From NCBI GenBank assembly GCA_040275425.1, contig JBEOKB010000119.1, forward strand, positions 1 through 20,226: a stretch of DNA of 20,226 bases, in the 5' to 3' direction. Position numbers and translations under genes: made by a program. The notes beneath the pieces were generated by a model. It made no database searches. It worked only from the letters and a program-made list of their open reading frames with translations, and was not told the origin of the DNA. The DNA comes from Pinisolibacter sp040275425 (GTDB lineage: Bacteria; Pseudomonadota; Alphaproteobacteria; Rhizobiales; Ancalomicrobiaceae). Positions 14,658 through 20,226 of the stretch are shown here, piece by piece (the first letter of the stretch is position 1; each line of letters opens with the position of its first letter).

Positions 14658-15374
14658 ATGCTCGACTTCACGCTCCTCGACCTCGCCGCCCTCGCGTGGT
14701 TCCTGATCTCCTGGCTCGGCTTCGCCCTGGTGGTCGATCTGACGCTGCTCGGACGACCGTCGCTGTCGGTGCTGATGGACGATCGGCGGCGCGAGTGGAT
14801 GGAGGTGATGAGGCGGCGGGAGGTGCGCATCGTCGACACCGCCATTCTCACCTCGCTGCAGAACGGCACCGCCTTCTTCGCCTCGACCACGCTGATCGCG
14901 CTCGGAGGGGCGTTGACGCTGCTCAACCAGACCGATCGGATGGTCGAGATCTTCCACGATTTGCCGTTCCACGTCGCCACGAGCCGGGCGCAGCTCGAGC
15001 TGAAGGTGGTCGGGCTGGTGGCGATCTACGGCTATGCCTTCTTCAAGTTCGGCTGGTCGTATCGGCTGTTCAACTACTCGGCGATCCTGATCGGCGCGGT
15101 GCCGCTCGCCGGGGAGGCCGACGAGGCGGACATGCGGCCGGCGATCGAGCGGGCGGCGGAGATGCAGATCGACGCCGGACACCATTTCCACTGGGGGCTC
15201 AGGGCGCTGTTCTTCTCGATCGGCTTCTTCGGCTGGTTCGTGAACGCCTGGGTGTTCGCGGTCTCGACCACGGTCATTCTCGGAGTGCTGATCCGGCGAC
15301 AGTACTTCTCGCGGGCGCGCTCGGCGCTCCTGCCGGTCAGGGCGCCGGAAACAGCGCCGTCGAGCGACCGGTGA
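14658..15374 (+). CDS. DUF599 family membrane protein
   Basis: A 238-residue integral membrane protein of the DUF599 family, function unknown. About four hydrophobic helices are visible: near 8-32, 68-90, 112-135 and 180-212. The family-like blocks are MRREVRIVDTAIL (51-63), the polar NGTAFFASTTLIALGGAL segment (69-86), and KFGWSYRLFNYSAILIGAVP (130-149). Between the third and fourth helix lies an acidic stretch with MQIDAGHHFHWGLRALFF. The ATG at 14658 directly precedes the first helix but has only GGGG as a ribosome-binding site. The last 38 bases overlap the 3' end of the convergent YdcF-like gene. Confidence 0.87.
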   Translation: MLDFTLLDLAALAWFLISWLGFALVVDLTLLGRPSLSVLMDDRRREWMEVMRRREVRIVDTAILTSLQNGTAFFASTTLIALGGALTLLNQTDRMVEIFHDLPFHVATSRAQLELKVVGLVAIYGYAFFKFGWSYRLFNYSAILIGAVPLAGEADEADMRPAIERAAEMQIDAGHHFHWGLRALFFSIGFFGWFVNAWVFAVSTTVILGVLIRRQYFSRARSALLPVRAPETAPSSDR

Positions 15375-16143
15375 GGCGGTAGCCGATAAGGCCCTGCCAT
15401 TCCTTGGCGGCGAGATCGAGGACGGCGAAGCCGTAGCCGACGGGCGGGCGCCACAGGTCGCCGGTGGCGGTCTCGCCGGGGGTGGGGTGGGCGAGGATGC
15501 CGTCCCAGCCGGCGGCGCGGAAGGCGCCGATCGAGCGCGGCATGTGCCACGCCGCCGTCACCAGCAACCAGCGGGCGCCGGGCGCGGGGCGGATCATCTC
15601 GTGAGAGAAGCGGGCGTTCTCCCAGGTGTCGCGGGCGCGGCGCTCCAGGATCATGCGATCGCGCGCGATGCCGTACTCCTCGAGCAGGCGCATCATCGAG
15701 GCGGCCTCGGAGTGGTCGACGCCGTCGGCGGTGTGGGGGCCGGTGCCGGTGAGGACGATCGGCACGTCCGGATACCGGCGGGCGAGACGGGCGGTCTCGG
15801 CCACGGCCTCGGCGCCGCGCAGATACTTCGGCGCGCCGATCGCCGCCTCGGCGCGGACGTCGGTCGGGCCGCCGAGCAGGACGATGCCGGCGGGCGGAGG
15901 GCTCGTGGGATCGGCGGCGGGGAAGCGGGTCTCGAGCGCGGCGAGGGCCAGACGGCCGACCGGCGTGAGGGACGCGGCGAGGACGATCGAAAGGCCGAGG
16001 CCGAGCGACAGGCGGCCCCAGCGAGCGAGCGCGGGGCGGCGGCGCGCGGCCCACAGCAGAGCGAGGCCGAGCAGGATCAGCGCCACCATCACCGCCGAGG
16101 GACGCATGAGCGAACCGGCGAGTTTCGACAGGGTGAAGAACAC
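15337..16143 (-). CDS. YdcF/ElyC family protein (DUF218)
   Basis: A 268-residue inner-membrane protein. Two N-terminal membrane segments (about 10-27 and 35-52) are followed by a DUF218 domain, beginning GIVLLGGPTD and including IVLTGTGP, ARDTWENARF and LLVTAAWHMPRS. The SanA/ElyC/YdcF group is linked to envelope integrity and undecaprenyl-phosphate/peptidoglycan metabolism in E. coli (ElyC); the chemistry is unknown. I chose the GTG at 16143 because it gives VFFTLSKLAG, matching the MFF-LSK start typical of rhizobial homologues; the frame is open far upstream but not conserved, and an ATG at 16107 would cut the first helix. It is 97 bases downstream of the ClpP paralogue, across a hairpin. 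It overlaps DUF599 by 38 bases. Confidence 0.85.
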   Translation of the reverse strand: MFFTLSKLAGSLMRPSAVMVALILLGLALLWAARRRPALARWGRLSLGLGLSIVLAASLTPVGRLALAALETRFPAADPTSPPPAGIVLLGGPTDVRAEAAIGAPKYLRGAEAVAETARLARRYPDVPIVLTGTGPHTADGVDHSEAASMMRLLEEYGIARDRMILERRARDTWENARFSHEMIRPAPGARWLLVTAAWHMPRSIGAFRAAGWDGILAHPTPGETATGDLWRPPVGYGFAVLDLAAKEWQGLIGYRLTGRSTALFPAP

Positions 16144-16189
16144 TTCGCTCGCCCCTTCCCTCGCCGTCGCTTCGGCGATGCGGATACGA

Positions 16190-16213
16190 CGAGGGCCTCT
16201 TTCGAGGCCCTCG
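16190..16213 (-). terminator. perfect hairpin after the ClpP-paralogue gene
   Basis: CGAGGGCCTC (16190-16199) pairs perfectly with GAGGCCCTCG (16204-16213) over a TTTC loop, 27 bases after the clpP-like stop and upstream of the YdcF-like gene. No U-tract follows on the minus strand, so termination may be partial. Confidence 0.55.
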
Positions 16214-16240
16214 GAAACGCAGACGACGCCGATGCGGCGA

Positions 16241-16864
16241 TCAGACGACGTCGGTGATCGTCTTGACGATCTTGCCGACGAGGCCGTAGTCGATCGCCTC
16301 TTCCGGGCCCATCCAGAAGTCGCGGTCGGTGTCCTTCTCGATGCGCGCGAGCGGCAGGCCGGTGGCATCGGCGAAGATCTGATTGAGGCGATCGCGCATC
16401 TTGAGGATCTCGCGGGCCTGGATCTCGATGTCGGTGGCCGGACCGCCGGCGCCGCCGGACGGCTGATGCAGCAGGAAGCGGGTGTTGGGCAGGCAGAAGC
16501 GACGCTCCTTGGGCACCGACACGTAGATCAGCGCACCGGCGGAGGCGACCCAGCCGACGCCGATCATGTTCACCGGCACGCCGATGAAGGCGATCATGTC
16601 GTGGATCATGTCGCCGCTCTCGACGTGGCCGCCGGGCGAGCAGACGATCACGTTGATCGGGTCCTTGGAGACCTGCGCCAGCGCCAGGAGGCGAGCGGTG
16701 ACGTCGCGGGCCAGTTCCTGGGTGATCGAGCCGGTGATGAGGACCGTGCGGGCGTCGAACAGGTGTTTGTCGACCGGCACCGACTGCGGCGTCTTGGTCT
16801 TCTCTTCGTCCTCTTCCTCTTCGTCGAGGCGGGTGTACCAGAAGGTCTTGGGGCTCTTGATCAT
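16241..16864 (-). CDS. ClpP-family serine protease, acidic-N-terminus paralogue
   Basis: A 207-residue ClpP-fold protein. The catalytic triad is intact: Ser108 in GWVASAGALI, His133 in LLHQPSGG, and Asp178 in IEKDTDRD (E. coli Ser97, His122, Asp171). The substrate-strand SPGGHVESGDMIHDMI and GLVGKIV are typical. The N-terminus differs from housekeeping ClpP: instead of the propeptide and axial-loop sequence there is a KTFWYTRLDEEEEDEEK segment (6-22), strongly acidic. Hyphomicrobiales carry such a second ClpP-like protein. Whether it pairs with ClpA or ClpX is unknown. I chose the ATG at 16864, which has GGGACGA upstream; the ATG at 16894 has no ribosome-binding site. Named clpP only loosely; the housekeeping clpP-clpX-lon locus is not in this window. 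Confidence 0.88.
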   Translation of the reverse strand: MIKSPKTFWYTRLDEEEEDEEKTKTPQSVPVDKHLFDARTVLITGSITQELARDVTARLLALAQVSKDPINVIVCSPGGHVESGDMIHDMIAFIGVPVNMIGVGWVASAGALIYVSVPKERRFCLPNTRFLLHQPSGGAGGPATDIEIQAREILKMRDRLNQIFADATGLPLARIEKDTDRDFWMGPEEAIDYGLVGKIVKTITDVV

Positions 16865-16905
16865 GGTTCGTCCCGAATGAGAGCGAGAGGACATGGGTTG
16901 GCATA

Positions 16906-16934
16906 GATGTAGTGGGCGCGGGGAGACGTGTCGA
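16906..16934 (-). promoter_or_regulatory. weak candidate promoter for the ClpP-paralogue gene
   Basis: Minus-strand TCGACA (16929-16934) and TACATC (16906-16911) are 17 bases apart, giving a leader of about 40 bases. The -35 is good, the -10 poor. The rest of the 16865-17174 spacer holds no gene I can support; a CTCACGTGAG palindrome lies at 16982-16991. Confidence 0.3.
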
Positions 16935-17174
16935 GGCCGGGTGAGCGCTGCGACCGCGACCGCAGCCTTCCCTGCCCTCTCCTCACGTGAGAATCCACCC
17001 TCAATCCATTGATCCGACGGGCGTATTCATCCATTCACCACATCCGGCTCGAGACCGGGTGGACCACCGTCGCGTGGGCCGCTCCAGGCCCCGCCGCGCC
17101 CTCGACCGGGAGAGCGGCGGCGAAGCGGGGCGCGCGGGCGGCCTCGATTCTGTCGATGCGACCGTCGGCGCGCG

Positions 17175-17705
17175 TCATTTGCCGAAGCAGATCCGCTCGA
17201 AGGTCTTCAGCGGCGCGGCGATGCCGGCGCCGAGCGGGATCGCCACCTCGGGGGCGCCGCCGATGGTCAGGACCAGCGGGCCGCCGCCGCGCAGGAGCGG
17301 AGCGAGATCGCGGGCGGCGCGGCGGCGAGCGCCGTCGTCGTCGTTCCATTCGGACGAATAGGTCGAGGTGCCGGACGTGGAATCGGGATCGATCGAGCCG
17401 TCGACCGACCAGGTGCGGCCATCTGCGCGCAGGACCAGGGCGACCCGCTCGGCCCTGGGCGGCAGGCCGGCGACGCCGGTGGAATAGACCACGAAGGAAT
17501 CGGCGTCGCGCAGGCAGGCGAACAGGAGCACGCGCGGGCCGTTCGCGCGCGGCACCCACTGGAGGAAGGCGCGCTTGCGCGGATCGGTGGCGACCGACCA
17601 TCCCGCCTCGTCACCGTCGTCGGCGACGACGAGCGACGGGGCGGCGACGAGGGCGAGCGCGGTGAGCGCGAGCGCGGCGGTGGCGGCGAGCACGAGGCGG
17701 GGCAC
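17175..17705 (-). CDS. secreted hypothetical protein
   Basis: A 176-residue exported protein I do not recognise. A signal peptide covers about residues 1-28 (Ala/Leu-rich, cleavage near VVADD). The mature domain looks beta-rich: GWSVATDP, AFLQWV, VLLFACLRDADSFVVYS, VALVLRADGRTWSVDG, PLVLTIGGAPEVAIPLGAG, and ends FERICFGK. Cysteines at 64 and 173 could form a disulfide tying the C-terminus to the core strand; the pattern of a closing Cys after an amphipathic helix recurs in periplasmic proteins of alphaproteobacteria. The GTG at 17705 has an excellent GGAGGAGG site upstream. It is 23 bases downstream of another small exported protein, so the two likely form an operon. Confidence 0.75.
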   Translation of the reverse strand: MPRLVLAATAALALTALALVAAPSLVVADDGDEAGWSVATDPRKRAFLQWVPRANGPRVLLFACLRDADSFVVYSTGVAGLPPRAERVALVLRADGRTWSVDGSIDPDSTSGTSTYSSEWNDDDGARRRAARDLAPLLRGGGPLVLTIGGAPEVAIPLGAGIAAPLKTFERICFGK

Positions 17706-17728
17706 GGGAACCTCCTCCGGCGAGGCGT

Positions 17729-18073
17729 TCAGTTCAGGAAGGGCAGATTGGCGCAGACGATCCCGCCCTTGGCGGCGTCGATCACCAGCCAGCCGTCGAT
17801 GCGGCCGTCGGGATTGGTCTTGGGATGCGGGATCACCACGCGGAAGGCCCAGACCCGCGCGTCGCCGCCGTGGCAGACGGTGTCGCGGCGGGGGACGAGG
17901 CGGCGGTCGACGATGTTCGCGGTCACCTCGGCGGCGGTGTCGCCGTAGGGGTCGCCCTGGAGGATGGCCACCGCCTCGGCGAGCGCGGCCTTCTCCGAGA
18001 GCGTGGACGCCGCGAGAGCGGGCACTGCGGCGACGGCGAGCACGGCGGCGGTGAGCAGAAGGCGAGCGCGCAT
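17729..18073 (-). CDS. small secreted hypothetical protein
   Basis: A 114-residue exported protein that I do not recognise. A signal peptide spans about residues 1-22 (MRARLLL start, ALA-AS cleavage). The mature part has an Ala-rich helix (STLSEKAALAEAVAIL), then a domain with VCHGGDARVWAFRVVIP and DGRIDGWLVIDAAKGGIVCANLPFLN. Cysteines at 67 and 107 probably pair. The DGWLVIDAAKGGIVCANLPFL ending resembles small PepSY-like or inhibitor-like periplasmic folds only vaguely, so I give no name. GGGAGG precedes the ATG at 18073; the frame is open to 18115 but the signal peptide dictates the later start. It is the first gene of a probable two-gene operon with the 17175-17705 gene. Confidence 0.72.
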   Translation of the reverse strand: MRARLLLTAAVLAVAAVPALAASTLSEKAALAEAVAILQGDPYGDTAAEVTANIVDRRLVPRRDTVCHGGDARVWAFRVVIPHPKTNPDGRIDGWLVIDAAKGGIVCANLPFLN

Positions 18074-18154
18074 GGTCGATCCTCCCTTTCGGGTGCCCTC
18101 CTCGATGGCGATCATCCTAGTCGATCGCGCGCGCGGCCGCGTTGACGTGGCGCA

Positions 18155-18181
18155 ACGGCGTTGGGGTCGAACCCGCGCCGT
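18155..18181 (-). terminator. stem-loop after the isovaleryl-CoA dehydrogenase gene
   Basis: An outer stem ACGGCG (18155-18160) with CGCCGT (18176-18181) encloses an inner stem GGGT (18164-18167) with ACCC (18171-18174). It lies about 20 bases after the stop at 18201. There is no U-tract; it probably separates this transcript from the secreted-protein pair downstream. Confidence 0.5.
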
Positions 18182-18200
18182 CGGCGCTTCCGGGGCGACC

Positions 18201-19373
18201 TCAGGACGTGCGGTCGTAGATCTGGCGGCCGATCAGCATGCGGCGGATCTCGCTCGTGCCCGCGCCGATCTCGTAGAGCTTGGCGTCGCGCAGGAGGCGA
18301 CCGGTCGGGCTGTCGTTGACGTAGCCCATGCCGCCGAGCAGCTGGATGGCGTCGAGCGCGGCCCTGGTCGCCCGCTCGGCGGCGAAGAGGATGGCGCCGG
18401 CCGAATCCTCGCGGGTGGTGCGGCCGCGATCGCAGGCCTTGGCGACGGCATAGACGTAGGCGCGCGCCGCGTTGAGCTCGACGTACATGTCGGCGACCTT
18501 GGCCTGAACCAGCTGGAAGGTGCCGATGGGGGCGCCGAACTGCCTGCGCTCGTGGACGTAGGGAAGCACGACGTCGAGCGCGGCCTGGGCGAGGCCGATC
18601 GGCCCGGCGGCGAGGACGGCGCGCTCGTAGTCGAGGCCGGACATCAGCACGCCGACGCCCTTGTTCACGGTGCCGAGCACGTTCTCCTCGGGCACCTCGC
18701 AGTCCTCGAACACCAGCTCGCCGGTCTCCGAGCCGCGCATGCCGAGCTTGTCGAGCTTCTGGGCGACCGAGAAGCCCTTGAAGCCCTTCTCGACGATGAA
18801 GGTGGTGATGCCCTTCGGCCCGGCGCTCGGATCGGTCTTGGCGTAGACGATGAGCGTGTCGGCGGAGGGGCCGTTGGTGATCCACAGCTTGGTGCCGTTG
18901 AGGACGTATCGGTCGCCTCGTCTCTCGGCGCGCAGCTTCATCGACACGACGTCGGAGCCGGCGCCGGGTTCGGACATGGCCAGCGCGCCGAGGTGTTCGC
19001 CGGAGATCAACTTGCCGAGGTAGCGGCGCTTCTGATCGTCGGTGGCCCAGCGGCGCAGCTGATTGACGCAGAGATTGGAGTGGGCGCCGTAGGAGAGCGC
19101 GATCGAGCCGGAGGCGCGGGAGATCTCCTCCATGGCGATGCAGTGCTCGAGATAACCGAGCCCGGCGCCGCCCCATTCCTCCTCGACGGTGATGCCGTGC
19201 AGGCCGAGCGCGCCCATCTCGGGCCACAGCTCGCGCGGGAACCAGTCCTCGCGATCGACGCGTTCGGCGAGCGGGGCGATCCGATCCTGCGCGAAGCCGC
19301 GCACGGTGTCGCGCAGCATGTCGGCGGTCTCGCCGAGGCCGAAGTCGAAGACGGGACCGGTGTTCGGAATCAT
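18201..19373 (-). CDS. ivd: isovaleryl-CoA dehydrogenase
   Basis: A 390-residue FAD-dependent acyl-CoA dehydrogenase converting isovaleryl-CoA to 3-methylcrotonyl-CoA in leucine breakdown. Features include AMSEPGAGSD (131-141, FAD/substrate loop), LWITNGPSADTLIVYAKT, and the C-terminal LYEIGAGTSEIRR. Specific for IVD is a Glu in the GLDYERAVLAAGP helix (Glu250), matching the unusual catalytic Glu254 of human IVD, while the usual catalytic position near the C-terminus is Gly (IGAGTSE). The length is normal. I chose the ATG at 19373 with GGGGAGG upstream. It has its own promoter with an embedded inverted repeat and no methylcrotonyl-CoA carboxylase genes beside it, so this copy is outside the usual leucine operon within the window. 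Confidence 0.94.
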   Translation of the reverse strand: MIPNTGPVFDFGLGETADMLRDTVRGFAQDRIAPLAERVDREDWFPRELWPEMGALGLHGITVEEEWGGAGLGYLEHCIAMEEISRASGSIALSYGAHSNLCVNQLRRWATDDQKRRYLGKLISGEHLGALAMSEPGAGSDVVSMKLRAERRGDRYVLNGTKLWITNGPSADTLIVYAKTDPSAGPKGITTFIVEKGFKGFSVAQKLDKLGMRGSETGELVFEDCEVPEENVLGTVNKGVGVLMSGLDYERAVLAAGPIGLAQAALDVVLPYVHERRQFGAPIGTFQLVQAKVADMYVELNAARAYVYAVAKACDRGRTTREDSAGAILFAAERATRAALDAIQLLGGMGYVNDSPTGRLLRDAKLYEIGAGTSEIRRMLIGRQIYDRTS

Positions 19374-19423
19374 GAGCGGGCCTCCCCTCGCGGACCCTCT
19401 CACGGGGTCTCGACGCAGGCGGC

Positions 19424-19453
19424 ATTATCGAACGGTCGTTCGTTTTTTGTCAA
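19424..19453 (-). promoter_or_regulatory. promoter of isovaleryl-CoA dehydrogenase gene
   Basis: On the minus strand a perfect -35 TTGACA (19448-19453) and a -10 GATAAT (19424-19429) are 18 bases apart. The start point near 19417 gives a leader of about 45 bases. The -35 overlaps the stop codon (19450-19452) of the upstream nuclease-like gene. Confidence 0.78.
19429..19442. promoter_or_regulatory. inverted-repeat operator inside the ivd promoter
   Basis: CGAACG-GT-CGTTCG is a dyad with 6-bp arms and a 2-bp centre. It lies almost entirely between the -35 and -10, where a bound repressor would block RNA polymerase. The AACGNNCGTT core resembles operators of TetR-family regulators of acyl-CoA metabolism, but the cognate regulator is not in the window. 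Confidence 0.6.
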
Positions 19454-20091
19454 TCGGTGTCGTCGACCCTGGGAAGGTAGTCCTGCAGATGCTTTTCCGG
19501 ATGACGAAGGATGGAGGCGCGCAGCTGGTCGAACGGCATAGGCCCGGCGGCACCGCGCGGATAGCCCTTCACCAGACCATCGAGAGACGGCAGCGTGATC
19601 GAATGGCGACTGCGTCGGTAGCCGTCGATGAGCGAGGTCGCCACCGCATAGAACCGCCACTGCTCCAGCGCGAGCGGGTCGATGGTCTCCGGTTCGGTGG
19701 TCGCCAGCAGGCAGAAGACGTAGACATCCGAGTGGTGAACGGCCTCGACGACTTCGCCAGCCTTGAAGTTCTGCGGCTTCGTGCCCTTGATCGAAAAGGA
19801 GATCCGCGACGGCCTTTCCTGCGCCCAGCTCTGGACGTAGGCCGCCGACTTGACCTCGATCTTCAGACCATTCGGCGCCGTCAGATCCCAGGCCTGCCAC
19901 TCGTCGCGCACCCGTGAGAAGTCGACTCCCAGCGCCGCGCCGACGATGAATTCGGCCAGAACCCCGCGCGTCGCGTTACTCACGAGGTCGGAAACGCTCC
20001 AACGCCAGAAATCGAGAACAGAATGCCCGATCGACCGACCGAGGTGGGTCAACGGCTCAGAACCCGTCTTGCGATAGAGATGGGGGCGCAT
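19450..20091 (-). CDS. PD-(D/E)XK nuclease-fold-like protein of unknown function
   Basis: A 213-residue soluble protein. A Trp/Leu-rich helix (SVLDFWRWSVSDL, 24-36) leads into RGVLAEFIVGAALG (42-55) with Glu47. Then WDLTAPNGLKIEVKSAAYVQSW gives Asp69, Glu79 and Lys81, the D-X9-ExK pattern of the PD-(D/E)XK nuclease fold. Later blocks are SDVYVFCLLA and DPLALEQWRFYAVAT. I recall similar standalone proteins scattered across bacteria, with no known function; a restriction-like or repair nuclease is possible but unproven. AGAGGA lies five bases before the ATG at 20091; the ATG at 20133 lacks such a site. A 60-base sample inside it is about 58% GC, against about 72% in ivd, hinting at recent acquisition. 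Its stop codon lies in the ivd -35. Confidence 0.7.
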   Translation of the reverse strand: MRPHLYRKTGSEPLTHLGRSIGHSVLDFWRWSVSDLVSNATRGVLAEFIVGAALGVDFSRVRDEWQAWDLTAPNGLKIEVKSAAYVQSWAQERPSRISFSIKGTKPQNFKAGEVVEAVHHSDVYVFCLLATTEPETIDPLALEQWRFYAVATSLIDGYRRSRHSITLPSLDGLVKGYPRGAAGPMPFDQLRASILRHPEKHLQDYLPRVDDTD

Positions 20092-20171
20092 CACGTCCTC
20101 TTCCGTCCGATGGTCGGAACTCGAGACGACCATGAGCGCTCACCGACGTCGATGCAACTTCCGGCGAATGC

Positions 20172-20226
20172 TCACACCACCCCGTACCACCACGTCGCGA
20201 AGCCGAGCACGGCGAAGAAGCCGACG
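20172..20226 (-). CDS. C-terminal end of a membrane protein, truncated by window edge
   Basis: The minus strand at the right edge is open and ends in a TGA at 20174-20172. The last 16 residues visible are VGFFAVLGFATWYGVV, a hydrophobic helix typical of a terminal transmembrane segment. No family can be named from so little. It would lie upstream of the nuclease-like gene on the same strand, 80 bases away. Confidence 0.55.
   Translation of the reverse strand, partial: VGFFAVLGFATWWYGVV

Noticed and set aside
18161..18181. A tRNA-like T-arm, GGGTTCGACCC on the minus strand
   Set aside because: The stem is too short, and no acceptor, D or anticodon arm can be placed around it. The sequence is better explained as the inner part of the hairpin at 18155-18181 after ivd.
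17964..19541. A 525-codon plus-strand open frame opposite ivd
   Set aside because: The ivd reading is unmistakable on the minus strand. The plus-strand translation is Gly/Ala/Asp/His-rich without motifs and runs through intergenic and unrelated genes.
1..20226. EcfG-type general stress promoters (GGAAC-N16/17-CGTT)
   Set aside because: GGAAC occurs in several places, including inside copy 1 of the repeat, but I saw none with a CGTT at the right distance in front of a gene.
1..20226. CRISPR array, prophage or transposon as a hidden mobile system
   Set aside because: No regularly spaced repeats, integrase, transposase or terminal inverted repeats were visible. Only the short palindromic repeats and one lower-GC gene suggest mobility.

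Overview
The window is about 20 kb of very GC-rich, densely packed bacterial chromosome. The gene set points to an alphaproteobacterium, most likely Hyphomicrobiales (Rhizobiales): clpS-clpA, a phasin, a DUF1489 protein, a SPOR-tailed D-alanyl-D-alanine carboxypeptidase, an acidic-N-terminus ClpP paralogue, and an inverted pair of the short palindromic repeats common in rhizobial intergenic DNA. I cannot name a genus. No rRNA, tRNA, CRISPR array, phage, transposase or plasmid gene is visible.

Layout. 1-3727, plus strand: the 3' end of a RidA-family gene, a glycerophosphodiester phosphodiesterase, a repeat-bearing spacer, a small secreted glycine-zipper protein closed by a strong hairpin, a FemAB/GNAT-like acyltransferase and a HIT-family hydrolase. 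3728-8562, minus strand: phasin, then clpS-clpA, then azlCD (branched-chain amino acid export). 8937-10694, plus: the carboxypeptidase. 10688-11455, minus: a membrane-anchored J-domain protein. 11757-12964, plus: panC and a pterin dehydratase. 12981-14490, minus: a small secreted protein, a DUF1489 protein and a glutathione S-transferase. 14658-15374, plus: a DUF599 membrane protein. 15337-20226, minus: a YdcF/ElyC-like protein, the ClpP paralogue, two small secreted proteins, isovaleryl-CoA dehydrogenase, a nuclease-fold protein of unknown role, and the tail of a membrane protein.

The content is mostly housekeeping. Themes are protein quality control (ClpS/ClpA, a ClpP paralogue, a J-protein), cell envelope maintenance (carboxypeptidase, YdcF/ElyC-like, FemAB-like, several exported proteins) and central metabolism (pantothenate, pterin recycling, leucine breakdown, carbon storage). 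Genes are packed tightly and several convergent pairs abut or overlap at their 3' ends.

The best leads are regulatory or orphan. The isovaleryl-CoA dehydrogenase promoter has an inverted repeat between a consensus -35 and a good -10, and its -35 overlaps the stop codon of the upstream gene. That upstream gene encodes a solitary PD-(D/E)XK-like protein with lower GC than its neighbour. The phasin gene has a near-consensus sigma-70 promoter with a TGC-rich palindrome just upstream. I found no convincing multi-gene system that is clearly new.
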